Under the pieces are notes generated by a model. The model searched no databases. It had not been told where the DNA came from and saw only the letters and a list, made by a program, of their open reading frames with translations. Source: Saprospiraceae bacterium (GTDB taxonomy: Bacteria > Bacteroidota > Bacteroidia > Chitinophagales > Saprospiraceae). From it: a stretch of DNA of 64,000 nt. Numbering within the stretch: position 1 is the first letter of the stretch; each line of letters begins with the position of its first letter. Positions 17,557-28,100 of the stretch are shown here, in pieces. Made by a program: the position numbers and the translations under genes. The stretch lies in NCBI GenBank assembly GCA_020628095.1, contig JAHDFP010000001.1:186001-250000 (forward strand). The letters are read 5' to 3'.

Positions 17557-18897
17557 ATGATTAAAAATTACATATTACTCGCATGGCGTGTATTAGGAAG
17601 ACGTAAGTTCTTTACTTTCATCAGTCTCTTCGGTATTAGCTTCACATTAGGCATACTGATGGTTATTCTTTCTTTCCTCCAAAGTGAATTGGGCTCTAAC
17701 GCACCACTGACCAAGAAAGAGGACCTAGCACTGATGCACCATTTCGGTCTGAAAAAACCATTCTATGATACGATAACTATTATAGATACAGTATACGAAA
17801 ATAATATCGCTGTCTATGATACCACCTTTGAGCTAAAAGAAGGCGGCAGCAGTATGTCCAACAGTGGATTTAGTCCTGACCTGATACAATCGTACTTTGC
17901 TGATATTCCATCTGCAGATAATTTCACCATGTTCAACCCTAATAGCTCACATGACCTTTATGTCAATGGTGTCAAACTGACTGTAATGACGATGTTCGCC
18001 GATCACAAATACTTTGAAGTGCTGGACCACAACATATTAGAAGGCAGAGTTTTCACTAAAGAAGATGTGGATAATGTCAGTAAAGTCATCGTCATATCAT
18101 CTAAGACAGCGCAGGAGTATTTTGGTAGGCAAAAAGATGTCGTGGGCGAGGAAATGGAAATAAACGAAAAACTCTATAAGGTTATCGGACTTTTTGAGCA
18201 TCATGGCAAATTCGTCCCCTGGGTTTCTCCTGATGCTCTTATTCCCTACACTAATGAAGAAGCCTCCGCATACAGAACATTTTACTTCGGTACGTATAGA
18301 GCCTTATATGTCAAAAGTCCATCCGCGACAATGGATAGACTGAGAGATGATTTGCTCAAAGCGGCAGAAACTGTTCCTCTAGACCATCCCGATAACGAAT
18401 ATGGATACGAAGAGCAAGTCGTCAAACCAATGACATTCAATGAGGGTTTTGCCAGGAATATATATTACGATCAGGACGCAGAAAAAGGATATAAAATCGT
18501 CAAATGGATAATACTAGGATTATTGACTTTTTTCATAGTACTGCCTACCCTTAATCTTATCAATCTCAATGTGAGTCGCATTATGGAAAGGTCATCAGAA
18601 ATAGGTGTGAGGAAGGCATTCGGTGCAAGTAGAGGAAATATTATATTCCAGTTTATTACAGAAAATGTGATTCAGACATTTATAGGTGGTATCCTAGGAT
18701 TGGGATTGGCTCTACTTATCATTAAGATACTCAACCAAGGTGGCTATCTAGGAGAAGCCAGACTTACCCTATATCCTAAGTTCTTCATTTACAGCTTTAT
18801 TGCGACGCTCATATTTGGTATTATTTCAGGTCTGATTCCTGCACTTAAGATGTCCTCCTTACATATTGTAAATGCACTAAAAGATAGAAAGCTATGA
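17557..18897 (+). CDS. ABC transporter permease, FtsX/MacB type (first)
   Basis: The 446-residue permease has the four-TM MacB layout. TM1 (about 18-40, FISLFGISFTLGILMVILSFL) is followed by a large periplasmic MacB core domain (about 50-310), then three C-terminal TMs (about 315-335, 365-390, 405-430). The motif SSEIGVRKAFGASRGNI between TM2 and TM3 is the family's coupling loop, and the C-terminal GLIPALKMSSLHIVNAL is also characteristic. The product probably pairs with the next permease as a heterodimer. The substrate cannot be deduced; MacB-type pumps export peptides, lipoproteins, siderophores or antibiotics. Confidence 0.93.
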   Translation: MIKNYILLAWRVLGRRKFFTFISLFGISFTLGILMVILSFLQSELGSNAPLTKKEDLALMHHFGLKKPFYDTITIIDTVYENNIAVYDTTFELKEGGSSMSNSGFSPDLIQSYFADIPSADNFTMFNPNSSHDLYVNGVKLTVMTMFADHKYFEVLDHNILEGRVFTKEDVDNVSKVIVISSKTAQEYFGRQKDVVGEEMEINEKLYKVIGLFEHHGKFVPWVSPDALIPYTNEEASAYRTFYFGTYRALYVKSPSATMDRLRDDLLKAAETVPLDHPDNEYGYEEQVVKPMTFNEGFARNIYYDQDAEKGYKIVKWIILGLLTFFIVLPTLNLINLNVSRIMERSSEIGVRKAFGASRGNIIFQFITENVIQTFIGGILGLGLALLIIKILNQGGYLGEARLTLYPKFFIYSFIATLIFGIISGLIPALKMSSLHIVNALKDRKL

Positions 18898-20057
18898 TTA
18901 AACATATCCTCAAACTTATATGGAATAAAAAAGGAAGTAACGCATTGATGATACTCGAAATACTTCTTTCCTTTCTTGTATTATTCGCGGGCTTATCCTA
19001 CATGTTATACAACTATGACAAACTCAAAGAACCACTAGGATTCGAAACTAAAAATAGATGGATCGTTGCGCTAGATGACCTACATAGTTTAGATTCCTTA
19101 GAGTCTGTTAATACCATTAATAATCTAAAAAGAACCTTGCTAGATCAGGAAGAAATAGAGGCCCTTAGCTTTACCAGTTACATGGCTCCATTTTCTAATT
19201 CTATGTCAAGTAATAGTTCTGATGACATGGGTTTCGAAATCTATGCCTATCAGGTCTATGTAGAACCTGACCTCAAAGAAGCACTTAATCTCAATATAAC
19301 AGATGGCCGATGGTTTCAGGAAGATGACTATCTATCCAGCGTGGAAAAAATTATAGTCAATCAAAAATTCATAGACGAATTCTTTGAAGGTAAAAGTATG
19401 ATAGACAGTACGATTACTTTCAGTGGAGAACTAAAAATTATCGGTGTTATAGATTCTTATAAATACTTAGGACAATTCGAAGATATGGAGCCGACCATTA
19501 TGTATCTCAAAGACATCATAGAGTGCAAGGACTTCTTAGTCCTAAAAATGAAAGAAGGAACGCCAAAATCTTATGAAGAAAAATTATCCCTGATAGTCAG
19601 TAATACTACCAATAGGTCAGGATCTATTATAGAACAACTAGACAAAAAGCGTATAGAAAATGGAAGATCGCAATGGCTGATGCTGGGATCTATGATCTTC
19701 GTGTGTACTTTTCTGTGTATCAATGTGGCACTAGGCTTATTCGGTGTCCTATGGTTTAATATAAATAAACGGAAATCGGAAATCGGATTACGTCAAGCCT
19801 TAGGCGCACACCGATCTAATATCACCAAACAATTTATTATTGAAATATTGATACTGTCTGGTTTCGCGTTGATCATAGGTATATTTTTCGCCATTCAGAT
19901 TCCTTTGCTCAAGGTGACAGAATTCGAAAGTCAATTATTTTATAGGGCAATAGGCTACGCCAGTGTGATAATTATTGTACTTGTGACTATTTGTGCCATG
20001 TTCCCTAGCTTTCAGGCGGCTAAAATTACACCAGCACAATCATTACATGAAGACTAA
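18894..20057 (+). CDS. ABC transporter permease, FtsX/MacB type (second)
   Basis: This is a 387-residue paralogue of the preceding permease, overlapping it by four bases (ATGA). TM1 (about 18-38) is followed by a periplasmic core domain (about 45-255), then three C-terminal TMs with the loop KSEIGLRQALGAHRSNI and the closing AAKITPAQSLHED. It is shorter than the first permease in the periplasmic domain, which supports an asymmetric pair. Translational coupling suggests fixed stoichiometry with the first permease. Confidence 0.93.
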   Translation: MIKHILKLIWNKKGSNALMILEILLSFLVLFAGLSYMLYNYDKLKEPLGFETKNRWIVALDDLHSLDSLESVNTINNLKRTLLDQEEIEALSFTSYMAPFSNSMSSNSSDDMGFEIYAYQVYVEPDLKEALNLNITDGRWFQEDDYLSSVEKIIVNQKFIDEFFEGKSMIDSTITFSGELKIIGVIDSYKYLGQFEDMEPTIMYLKDIIECKDFLVLKMKEGTPKSYEEKLSLIVSNTTNRSGSIIEQLDKKRIENGRSQWLMLGSMIFVCTFLCINVALGLFGVLWFNINKRKSEIGLRQALGAHRSNITKQFIIEILILSGFALIIGIFFAIQIPLLKVTEFESQLFYRAIGYASVIIIVLVTICAMFPSFQAAKITPAQSLHED

Positions 20058-20079
20058 GGATATTTATTTATTGGTGACC

Positions 20080-20087
20080 TATCTTTG
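20080..20087 (+). promoter_or_regulatory. TAnnTTTG -7 box for the NtrC-type gene
   Basis: TATCTTTG matches the Bacteroidota -7 consensus and ends six bases before the ATG at 20094. It would allow the regulator pair to be made independently of the sigma-54 promoter, with a nearly leaderless mRNA. No clear -33 box was found. Confidence 0.45.
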
Positions 20088-20093
20088 CAGAAG

Positions 20094-21446
20094 ATGATGA
20101 AAATACTGATCATAGATGATGATAGAGCCGTGTGCTCTAGTCTGGACTTACTTCTACGCCGCAAGGGGTATGAGACATCGATGATACATCATCCCAGTGA
20201 TGCCGCAGAAGCATTCCATGACTTTGAACCAGAGTTAGTCTTATTAGATATGAATTTTACCATAGACACCTCTGGCAAACAAGGTTTAAAATTACTAGAA
20301 CGCATAAGAGAAGATTACCCCAAGGTCTCCGTAATACTCATGACAGGCTGGGCAACTGTGCAGCTTGCCGTTAAAGGCATGAAACTCGGAGCGAAAGATT
20401 TCGTCGCGAAACCCTGGGATAATAAAGATCTATTGCAATCCATTGTCAACGTCAAAGAAATACATCACAGACATACGGATAAAGACAACCTGCCCTCAGA
20501 TAATGCAGGCATCATTATCGGAGAAAGCGATGTGATGCAAGACATCAAGTCTATCATAGACAAGGTTGCACCGACGGATGCATCAATATTAATATCTGGC
20601 GAAAGTGGGACTGGCAAAGAACTAGTCGCAGAGTCCATCCACCTCAAAAGCAAAAGACAGGATTCTCCCTTTATAAAAGTTAACTTAGGAAGTATTCCCC
20701 ATAATCTTTTTGAGAGCGAAATGTTCGGGCATGTAAAAGGGTCTTTTACAGGAGCACATAATGACAGAGAGGGAAGATTTAGTGTAGCTGACGAGGGTAC
20801 AATATTCCTTGACGAAATCGGAGAGCTTGCTCTGGACAGTCAGGTAAAGCTACTTCGTGTATTACAAGAAAAGACCTTCGAAAAAATAGGGTCTAGTAAA
20901 ACTCAGAAAGTCAATGTCCGAGTAATAAGCGCGACCAATAGAGACCTCTTGCAATCCATAGATGAAGAAGTATTCCGAGAGGATCTATATTATAGGATTA
21001 ACTTACTTAATATACATCTGCCTGCGTTACGAGAGAGACGTGGTGACATTCCATTACTTATTAAGCACTTTCTCAAAAACATATCATCCGTCTATAATGC
21101 GGATAGGCCCTATGTAGATGATAGTACTCTGGAGTGGTTGTCTATGCAACCTTATAAAGGAAATATAAGGCAACTAAAAAATATAGTCGAAAGAACCTAC
21201 CTGCTGAACGATCATAAAAAAGATCTAAACAAAAAAGACTTCGAATCAGCATTCCAAGCCATGAGCAGTGGTAGAACAATAAAGAATGATCTAAATTTAC
21301 AACGCTTAGAAATAGAAACTATTAAGAAAGCCTTACAAAAGCATACGTACTCTATCAGTGCTTCCGCGAGAGCGCTAGGAATTACTCGTAGTGCCCTATA
21401 TAGAAGATTAGAAAAATATGGCATTTCCCATGACCCTCAGGTTTAG
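20094..21446 (+). CDS. NtrC-family sigma-54-dependent response regulator
   Basis: This 450-residue activator has three domains. The receiver (1-125) has DDD near the start, a phospho-acceptor Asp in LLDMNF and Lys in VAKPW. The AAA+ sigma-54 interaction domain (about 145-370) has Walker A GESGTGKE, a GAFTGA loop in the variant form GSFTGA, Walker B GTIFLDEIGEL and the arginine-finger segment REDLYYRINLL. A Fis-type helix-turn-helix closes the protein (SISASARALGITRSALYRRLEKYG). GSFTGA is a tolerated variant in natural family members. The ATG at 20094 (or 20097) is preferred over the TTG at 20085, which lies inside the promoter box. It probably activates the sigma-54 promoter upstream of its own operon. 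Confidence 0.95.
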   Translation: MMKILIIDDDRAVCSSLDLLLRRKGYETSMIHHPSDAAEAFHDFEPELVLLDMNFTIDTSGKQGLKLLERIREDYPKVSVILMTGWATVQLAVKGMKLGAKDFVAKPWDNKDLLQSIVNVKEIHHRHTDKDNLPSDNAGIIIGESDVMQDIKSIIDKVAPTDASILISGESGTGKELVAESIHLKSKRQDSPFIKVNLGSIPHNLFESEMFGHVKGSFTGAHNDREGRFSVADEGTIFLDEIGELALDSQVKLLRVLQEKTFEKIGSSKTQKVNVRVISATNRDLLQSIDEEVFREDLYYRINLLNIHLPALRERRGDIPLLIKHFLKNISSVYNADRPYVDDSTLEWLSMQPYKGNIRQLKNIVERTYLLNDHKKDLNKKDFESAFQAMSSGRTIKNDLNLQRLEIETIKKALQKHTYSISASARALGITRSALYRRLEKYGISHDPQV

Positions 21447-22722
21447 ATACTTCCTCTTTATAGGGGTAATCCATATTGCACTCATTGTACTCTGCTATTA
21501 TTTGTTTAAAGAAAATATCAGGTGGTTTTTCTTATCAGAGGTTGCTGTTCTTATAAGTATTGTATTGAGCATACTATTGTATCAATCCTTTATGAAACCG
21601 ATTCAGCTTATGCACTCCGGCACGGACGCTATAAAAGACGCTGACTTTAGCCTCAAATATGTCAATACAGGGTCGCAGGAGATAGACAAGCTAATCAGCG
21701 TATTCAACGAAATGACGGATCGCCTGCGTGCGGAACGCATACTCATGTCAGAACAAAGTTATTTTGTCCAGAAACTAATAGAGATGACTCCTATAGGCAT
21801 TATTATTATGGACTACGATGGTGCAATATCCAACATTAACCCCTCAGCCAAAAAAATCTTAGCCCTAAAAGGAAACCCCATAGGTCAAAATCTAAAAGAC
21901 TTCCATTCTGCCTTAATAGACGGAATATCTAGCCTCCCTATCGGCGACTCAGATATGATTTCCATTAACGGTGCCAATAAGTACAAATGCCAGGTACAAG
22001 AAGTTATACATCAAGGATTCAAAAGAAAATTCGTGCTGATAGACGACCTATCCACAGAGCTAATGGAATCAGAAAAACGCGCCTATGGTCGGATAATCAG
22101 AATGATGGCACATGAGGTCAATAATAGTATTGGCGCCATAAACTCTATCCTAGATTCTGTTATAGAATTTGGATTTCCTGATGAGAAAGATGCCGATCTA
22201 AAATCTTCATTGGCACTTGCCAAAAAGAGAAACATAAGTCTCAACAAGTTTATGGCTAACTACGCTTCTATATTGAGATTACCCGCGCCAGTAAAACAAA
22301 AGGTGAATCTCTGCGAACTTCTGAAGAAGACAGGACAACTTTACATACCCCTCACAAAAGAGAAAGGCATTAGACTTTACTTTGATCTACCCGATGTTTT
22401 TGTCAAGATAGATGCCGATCCTATATTGTTAGAACAAGCCATTTCGAATATTATAAAAAATGCAATCGAGGCAATAACTGATAATGGTATTATTAAAATA
22501 AGCTGCAAACAAAACCCACCTAGCATATTGATATCAGATAATGGATCGGGTATCACACCATCTAATGCCAAGAAATTGTTTACTCCCTTTTTCAGCACTA
22601 AACCACAAGGTCAAGGTGTAGGCCTTATGCTCATCCGCGAAATCTTGCAATATCATGATGCCAAGTTTTCTCTCTCCACCGACTCTGATACTAGTCTGAC
22701 CACTTTCGAGATTGTATTTTAA
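21418..22722 (+). CDS. NtrY-like membrane sensor histidine kinase
   Basis: This 434-residue kinase overlaps the activator gene by 29 bases (an internal ATG at 21430 would reduce this to 17). It has two close N-terminal TMs (about 10-27 and 34-55) with almost no periplasmic loop, so it senses within or near the membrane. A HAMP domain (about 56-110), a PAS domain (about 120-205, ending near the transmitter), an H-box RMMAHEVNNSIGAIN (His at about 230), N-box NIIKNAIEAI and G-boxes DNGSGI and GVGLMLI follow. It is the cognate partner of the NtrC-type regulator and closes the export operon, so the pump and its signalling proteins are co-transcribed. Confidence 0.93.
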   Translation: MAFPMTLRFRYFLFIGVIHIALIVLCYYLFKENIRWFFLSEVAVLISIVLSILLYQSFMKPIQLMHSGTDAIKDADFSLKYVNTGSQEIDKLISVFNEMTDRLRAERILMSEQSYFVQKLIEMTPIGIIIMDYDGAISNINPSAKKILALKGNPIGQNLKDFHSALIDGISSLPIGDSDMISINGANKYKCQVQEVIHQGFKRKFVLIDDLSTELMESEKRAYGRIIRMMAHEVNNSIGAINSILDSVIEFGFPDEKDADLKSSLALAKKRNISLNKFMANYASILRLPAPVKQKVNLCELLKKTGQLYIPLTKEKGIRLYFDLPDVFVKIDADPILLEQAISNIIKNAIEAITDNGIIKISCKQNPPSILISDNGSGITPSNAKKLFTPFFSTKPQGQGVGLMLIREILQYHDAKFSLSTDSDTSLTTFEIVF

Positions 22723-22756
22723 TATTGGAAATTGACATCGATAAAACAATTTACTG

Positions 22757-23140
22757 CTAAAACCACAACTCATACCCCTCCTCTTTAGAAGCAATGTAGT
22801 CCATCGTAATTTCTTCGCCAGCGTCTATCTGACTTATGGCATGTATATAGATCGACCTATCAGATTTGTGTATAGAAAATTCAGCATTGGGAGTGTCACT
22901 ATGGTTATACAAAGAGCCATACCCTAGAGCTATTGCGGATGTCTTTTCCGCGATATCCCAAATAAAATAATAATCATGAAGCAGCGTTTTGTGAATAGCG
23001 AGGGTATCTTGATTATTAAGTATAATGACGGGACATATTTCTATTAAGCTGCCTTCTAATATGGTAGAGGCGGTATGAATACATCGGCTTTTGATGGGGT
23101 CATTGACTATGTATAAATCAGGAGCTTGTGTCGTGAGCAT
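22757..23140 (-). CDS. Stand-alone SET domain protein (putative lysine methyltransferase)
   Basis: This 127-residue protein is almost only a SET domain. It has an N-terminal strand leading into a short acidic region, the core GYGSLYNHSDTPNAEF (the NHS box that binds S-adenosylmethionine and forms the pseudoknot) and the closing AGEEITMDY (catalytic Tyr region). No pre-SET or post-SET Cys cluster is present. Family members methylate protein lysines; the bacterial target is unknown. It is convergent with the kinase and divergent from the PorP/SprF gene. Confidence 0.85.
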   Translation of the reverse strand: MLTTQAPDLYIVNDPIKSRCIHTASTILEGSLIEICPVIILNNQDTLAIHKTLLHDYYFIWDIAEKTSAIALGYGSLYNHSDTPNAEFSIHKSDRSIYIHAISQIDAGEEITMDYIASKEEGYELWF

Positions 23141-23169
23141 TATTATGGAATGATTTATTGTAATATTAA

Positions 23170-23258
23170 ATAACTAACTTACGAATGTCAGAACAAATAA
23201 ATATGACGTAGCCAACTTACAATGATCGGGCTACCGTCTTTATTTATATAACTAACTT
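23170..23258. repeat. Repeated ATAACTAACTT motif between divergent genes
   Basis: ATAACTAACTT occurs at 23170-23180 and 23248-23258, and AACTTAC-like words recur between them. An inverted pair GTAGCC/GGCTAC (23208-23213 and 23228-23233) lies in between. These may be operator elements for the surface-protein island, but the words are short and AT-rich. Confidence 0.3.
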
Positions 23259-23270
23259 GACTTACAAGCA

Positions 23271-24251
23271 ATGCGAAGAATTATACCAACTTTCATATTA
23301 TGCTTTTTAGCCATATCTATACAATCACAAGATCTTCATTTCACTAACTACCAATTTTCACCACTTTACTTATCCCCTGCCAAGACGGGGTCCTATTTAG
23401 GGTCCTATCGCGTCGGTGGATCAGCAAGACAACAGTTTAATAGCTTCATACAAAACCCCTATCAGACCCTTACCCTGTATGCAGATAGTCCCGTTACAAA
23501 TGGCTTCTCAAAAAATCACTGGATTGGAGTTGGTATTTCCCTATACAACGATCGCGCTGGAGATACAGAAAGAGTAATTAACGGATTACTTTCTAGTATA
23601 TCGTACCATATTGGTCTTGACAAAAACTACAACAATGTTGTATCAGTTGGTCTACAATATGGAAGAAGTGCTATGACTTTTGGAACTGGTATTTGGCCTG
23701 AAGAGGATGAAAACGAAAAGTTTCAAAATTTGGATATCAATTTAAGCGATATCAATGTAGGAGTCAGCTTTAAATCTAAAACTTCTAAAACTGCTTTCTT
23801 CGAAATTGGTATGGCCGTTTATCATTTGAATAAACCCAAATATAGATTTTCAAAAGGCAACACAGACAACACCATCGATAGAAGGTATAATTTCTATGGA
23901 GAATATCATATACAATCTAGTGACAGACTCTATATCAGACCATCTATTATTTATTCCAGAACATATAATTTCAGAGAGTTTTTAGGGCAATTCAACCTAG
24001 AATATGCCCCTAACAAAAAATCTTCTACCAAGATTACTGGAGGACTTGGCTACAGGTTTGGCGATGCATTACAGTTTATGGCTGGAGTAGTATATAAGGA
24101 TTGGCAGGTCGGTTTGTCTTATGACTTGACCGTTTCTTCGGCGGCGTCTTACAATAATAATTTTGGAGGTATAGAGCTCGGCGTGTTCAGAATATTTACA
24201 GTCAATAAAAAACCAAAATTAAATCCAAAGGCTCTATGTCCTAGACTTTAA
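23271..24251 (+). CDS. PorP/SprF-family type IX secretion membrane protein
   Basis: The 326-residue outer-membrane barrel has a signal peptide (IIPTFILCFLAISIQSQ) and the family's N-terminal signature HFTNYQFSPLYLSPAKTG, then the SYRVGGSARQQF region. SprF of Flavobacterium johnsoniae is needed to secrete the giant adhesin SprB, and PorP/SprF genes usually lie beside adhesins carrying type B C-terminal domains. Here it is the first gene of an operon with a metzincin-like protein (19 bases downstream) and a PKD-repeat adhesin, so it is probably the dedicated outer-membrane partner of that adhesin. A second adhesin module at 32010 lacks its own copy and may share it. Confidence 0.93.
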   Translation: MRRIIPTFILCFLAISIQSQDLHFTNYQFSPLYLSPAKTGSYLGSYRVGGSARQQFNSFIQNPYQTLTLYADSPVTNGFSKNHWIGVGISLYNDRAGDTERVINGLLSSISYHIGLDKNYNNVVSVGLQYGRSAMTFGTGIWPEEDENEKFQNLDINLSDINVGVSFKSKTSKTAFFEIGMAVYHLNKPKYRFSKGNTDNTIDRRYNFYGEYHIQSSDRLYIRPSIIYSRTYNFREFLGQFNLEYAPNKKSSTKITGGLGYRFGDALQFMAGVVYKDWQVGLSYDLTVSSAASYNNNFGGIELGVFRIFTVNKKPKLNPKALCPRL

Positions 24252-24270
24252 TCAATCATAATGTCTCAAC

Positions 24271-25128
24271 ATGAATCATTCGTACAAAAGAGTTTCCACA
24301 TTAATAATATTGTTTGCTGTTCTGTCATGCTTTTATGCCAATAGCCAAACACTACATCTGAAAAATGTCAGCTTGCCATGCCTTAATAAAAACTATAATA
24401 TTATTGCGCATGTAGCGGTTGATTCTTTGAACAGACCACTTTTCACGAGGAGGCAAGTAGAAAATGCTTTGCAAAAAGTGTCAGAGTTCTTTGAGCCAAT
24501 ATGTATATCATTTGAAAACTGTGAGTACCAGGTTATGCAAGAAGACTGGTCTCTGGGCATACTTAAAAACAAACCCCTATTAAAAGACCAGCGGATACTG
24601 GAGTTACGTAATCGTTACTCCAAGCGTCGAAGAATCAATATTTTCTTTCTTGATGAAATAGATTTGGAATATTGCGGTCAGAGTACCTTTGACGGACTAC
24701 AAACTCTGAAGGATGCTAACATTTTCGTCGAGAGGCAATGTGACTGGTCTATATCTGGCCAGATTGCTCATCATCTTGGGCATATTTTTGGCCTAAGAAA
24801 TACGTATGACCTTTTCTCTATAGAATTAGTGGACGGCAGCAATTGTCTAACGACTGGTGATCTCTTATGTGACACTCCCGCAGATCCTTATGGTCAAAAC
24901 TATATATACCCTGCCGACCAAGAGGCTTATGACAATAACGAATTATACACCGGCTATGTAGACGAAAAATGTGAATTTGTATACGAGCTAAAAGATCCTA
25001 ATGGCGAATACTACCAACCCGATGTAGGTAACGCTATGTCTGCTTACCCCTGCAAATGTGGGTTCACCGTGGAACAGTACCTACTCATGGCGGAGAATTA
25101 TAGAAAATCAATTATTAAACACTTCTAA
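24271..25128 (+). CDS. M43-like metzincin homologue with degenerate active site (copy 1)
   Basis: This 285-residue secreted protein (signal ending FYANSQ) matches the pappalysin-like M43 family: FFEPICISFENC, INIFFLDEID, the zinc region, ELVDGSNC, TGDLLCDTPADP and the Met-turn segment NAMSAYPCKC. The expected HExxHxxGxxH reads HHLGHIFGLRN (residues 167-177). The catalytic Glu is replaced by His and the third ligand His by Asn, so ordinary zinc proteolysis should be lost. At least ten Cys match the paralogue at 32010. It sits 12 bases before the PKD adhesin gene and was probably co-transcribed. It may be a non-catalytic binding or chaperone-like partner. Confidence 0.85.
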   Translation: MNHSYKRVSTLIILFAVLSCFYANSQTLHLKNVSLPCLNKNYNIIAHVAVDSLNRPLFTRRQVENALQKVSEFFEPICISFENCEYQVMQEDWSLGILKNKPLLKDQRILELRNRYSKRRRINIFFLDEIDLEYCGQSTFDGLQTLKDANIFVERQCDWSISGQIAHHLGHIFGLRNTYDLFSIELVDGSNCLTTGDLLCDTPADPYGQNYIYPADQEAYDNNELYTGYVDEKCEFVYELKDPNGEYYQPDVGNAMSAYPCKCGFTVEQYLLMAENYRKSIIKHF

Positions 25129-25140
25129 AAGTCGCCAGTC

Positions 25141-28100
25141 ATGAGAATAATATCACTTATAACAATACTTTTTCTTTATTCTTCTATCTCTGAGGTTACT
25201 GCACAATCTGCTGACGTGACATCAGGATGTGCAGAACTTAATGTACAATTTTCCGCACCTCAGTCCGCGAGTTACTTTTGGGACTTTGGTAATGGTGCAA
25301 CATCAGAACTACAAAATCCTGAATATAGCTATGTGCAACCAGGAGATTATACTGTGCGTCTATATGACCGTCAGGGTGGTCTGAAAGTAGGCAATGATCT
25401 GGTCATTACAGTTTATCCAGAAATTGATTTTGTAATCGAGGCGGATGTCAGATCAGGTTGCGCACCCTTGACCGTTAATTTCACCAGTCAGATTAATGTA
25501 CATCCCGATATCATTGTCAAAGATATCGTTTGGACCTTTGGTGATGGGGCCAGTGCATCTGGACAAAATGTCTCCTATACCTATAATAGAGCTAATCTCT
25601 ATGATGTCTCACTTAAGGTTATCACAGAAAATAATATAAAATGTGAAGACCCTATTTTGTTTGAAGAATACATCAGTGTGGAAGGAGCAAGAACAGCTTT
25701 TAGCCTAGACAAAAAATCATCGTGTGATGTTCCAGCAGAATTTATTCTGACCAATCGGACGACTGGGGATACTAATGCCAGTTATCGTTGGGACTTTGGC
25801 AATGGAAATAGTTCCACAGAAAGAGGTCCCTTAAGAGTCAACTATGAAGAAGCGGGATTATACGAAATAACCTTGACCACAACTACGCCTTCTGGATGTG
25901 TCACATCATTTGCCAGGTCTGTTAATGTCGGCGCACCAGTCATCAATATGACTATACCCGATACAGTTTGTTTCGCATCAGAAACCATTTTAGGTAACGA
26001 AACGATTGCTGACTCTTTTGTATGGAATTTTGACGGGGCAAATGTATCGCTGGAAGACGAAAATGACACAATACTCGCAGCGCCTGTAGTCTTGTTTAAT
26101 CAGGTAGGAAATCAGACGATAGAGCTGACCGCATTATCAGAAAATGGTTGTCAGACAACAGAGTCCATTTCTGTTTTCGTCTATAGACCCAATGCAGATT
26201 TCAGTGTCGGACCAGAAGTCAATTGCGCGCCAGAATTCGATATGCAACTGGAGGCCGCAGATGGCAATATGGCAACCTATATATGGGAACCTGTCATAAT
26301 CAATGGCACACCAGCAAGTAGGATACAATCAGATAATTCTAAATTAGATTTCACCTATACACAACCAGCTAGAGATCAATGGTATGTAAATATAGAGGAC
26401 ACCATTATCTCTCGTCTAACAGTTATAAGCGCTAATGGATGTAGCAATATATCACAGACTCCACTCTTTGTGCAAAGACCAGAAGCCTTTTTCGTTCCTG
26501 ATTTTGTGGCGGGCTGTGTTCCATTCGAAGTGAATTTTTCTGATTTCAGTACCTCGGACGAGCCCATCGTAGAAAGAGCATGGAACTTTGGTGATGGTAA
26601 TGGCATGCAAGTAGGTGAAAAAGATACTGTTGTAACCCATACCTATAATACACCAGGCATTCATACGGCTCAATTAATAATCAAGAATGATGCAGATTGT
26701 ATCGATTATTCGCGAGAAGTAGAAATACTAGTCATCACTAAAGACACCATTCCCGCAGAAGGTGGCGGCATGTGCAACCCGAGTACTACAGGTCCGATCT
26801 GTGTCGGTGATTCTATCTTCTTTGAGATAACAACCAATGCCCGAAATATAGACACCCATATAGAAAACGACGAAGGAAGGCTAAGCCATTGCTGGAAAGA
26901 CCAAAGCGTCTACCACCCGTATTACTATCCAGGTAATTATCCTCTTGCCCTGATTATAGAATATTATGGCATTATGATCGATTCTATTCCAATTGCAGAC
27001 ATAGAAGTTGTTGGATCTAAACCAAATATATCTTATGAATTTGCAGATTGTCGTAGCGATGGTGGCTCCAATAATATTGTAGAATTCGATGCAGGAAGTA
27101 GCATCAATGCAGATCGCTATAGATGGACTATAGACAATGGGTACTCATCAGAAGAAAAATCATTTTCTTATACATTCTCAGAGGTCGGTGATTATATGGT
27201 ATATCTAGAGACTGAAGATTCTTCCACACCGCAATGTATTCCTATCAAGGATAGTGTTATGATACATATTAGAGACGTACAAGCCGATTTCGCCATACCT
27301 GACAAAGTCTGTGCTAATCAGATGATTCCTTTGGATGCTTCGCCATCAGTGGATGTAGACAAAAAATGTTACTCTGGTTTCTTATGGAATTTTGACACCC
27401 ATCGTCCAAGAGAAGTGGGTACTGATACTTTATTCCATAGTTTCCCTCCTGGACCGCAGACAGTAACACTGACGGTAGAAGACATTAACGGATGCACAAG
27501 CTCTATTACTAAGTCTATAACCGCCTACGGAATGGCATCAGATTTTGACTTGGTCGAGAGAACCTGTCTACCTTCAGAACAAAATTTGACCGATCTGTCT
27601 ATAGCTGATACCACATTAGTAAGTTGGATGTGGGATTTTGGAAGTGAAGAATCTGTAGAACGAAATCCTTTGCACACATTTACTGAGGCAGACTTGGATA
27701 CTCTTTATATGGATGACACCATCACAGTAAAACTTATTGTAGAAGATGCCTTAGGTTGCCAAGATTCGTTGAGTAAACTTGTTACTCTATACGATATAGA
27801 ATCAGAAATATTTATGGATCAAGGGGCTATAATATGTCAGGATGAGATTATCACATTCGACGCACAGGACTTTACTCAGGAGGGTTCTTACTTAGATTAT
27901 TTTTGGGAATTCGAAGGAATCGGAACAAGCACTGATAAAATGCCCGCCATACAATTTCCTAATCCTGATTCAGTAGCAGTTACACTGACATTTACAGAAG
28001 TGGCTACGGGATGTATAGGTCAGTTAGATACACTAATAGATGTCGTCGCTACACCCATAGCAAATTTCGAAACCCCTTATGACAATGAGCCTTATATATG

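Noticed and set aside
24769-24801. Active zinc protease call for the M43-like genes
   Set aside because: Both copies read HHLGH, with the catalytic Glu and the third His replaced, so a normal zinc site cannot form; annotated as degenerate homologues.
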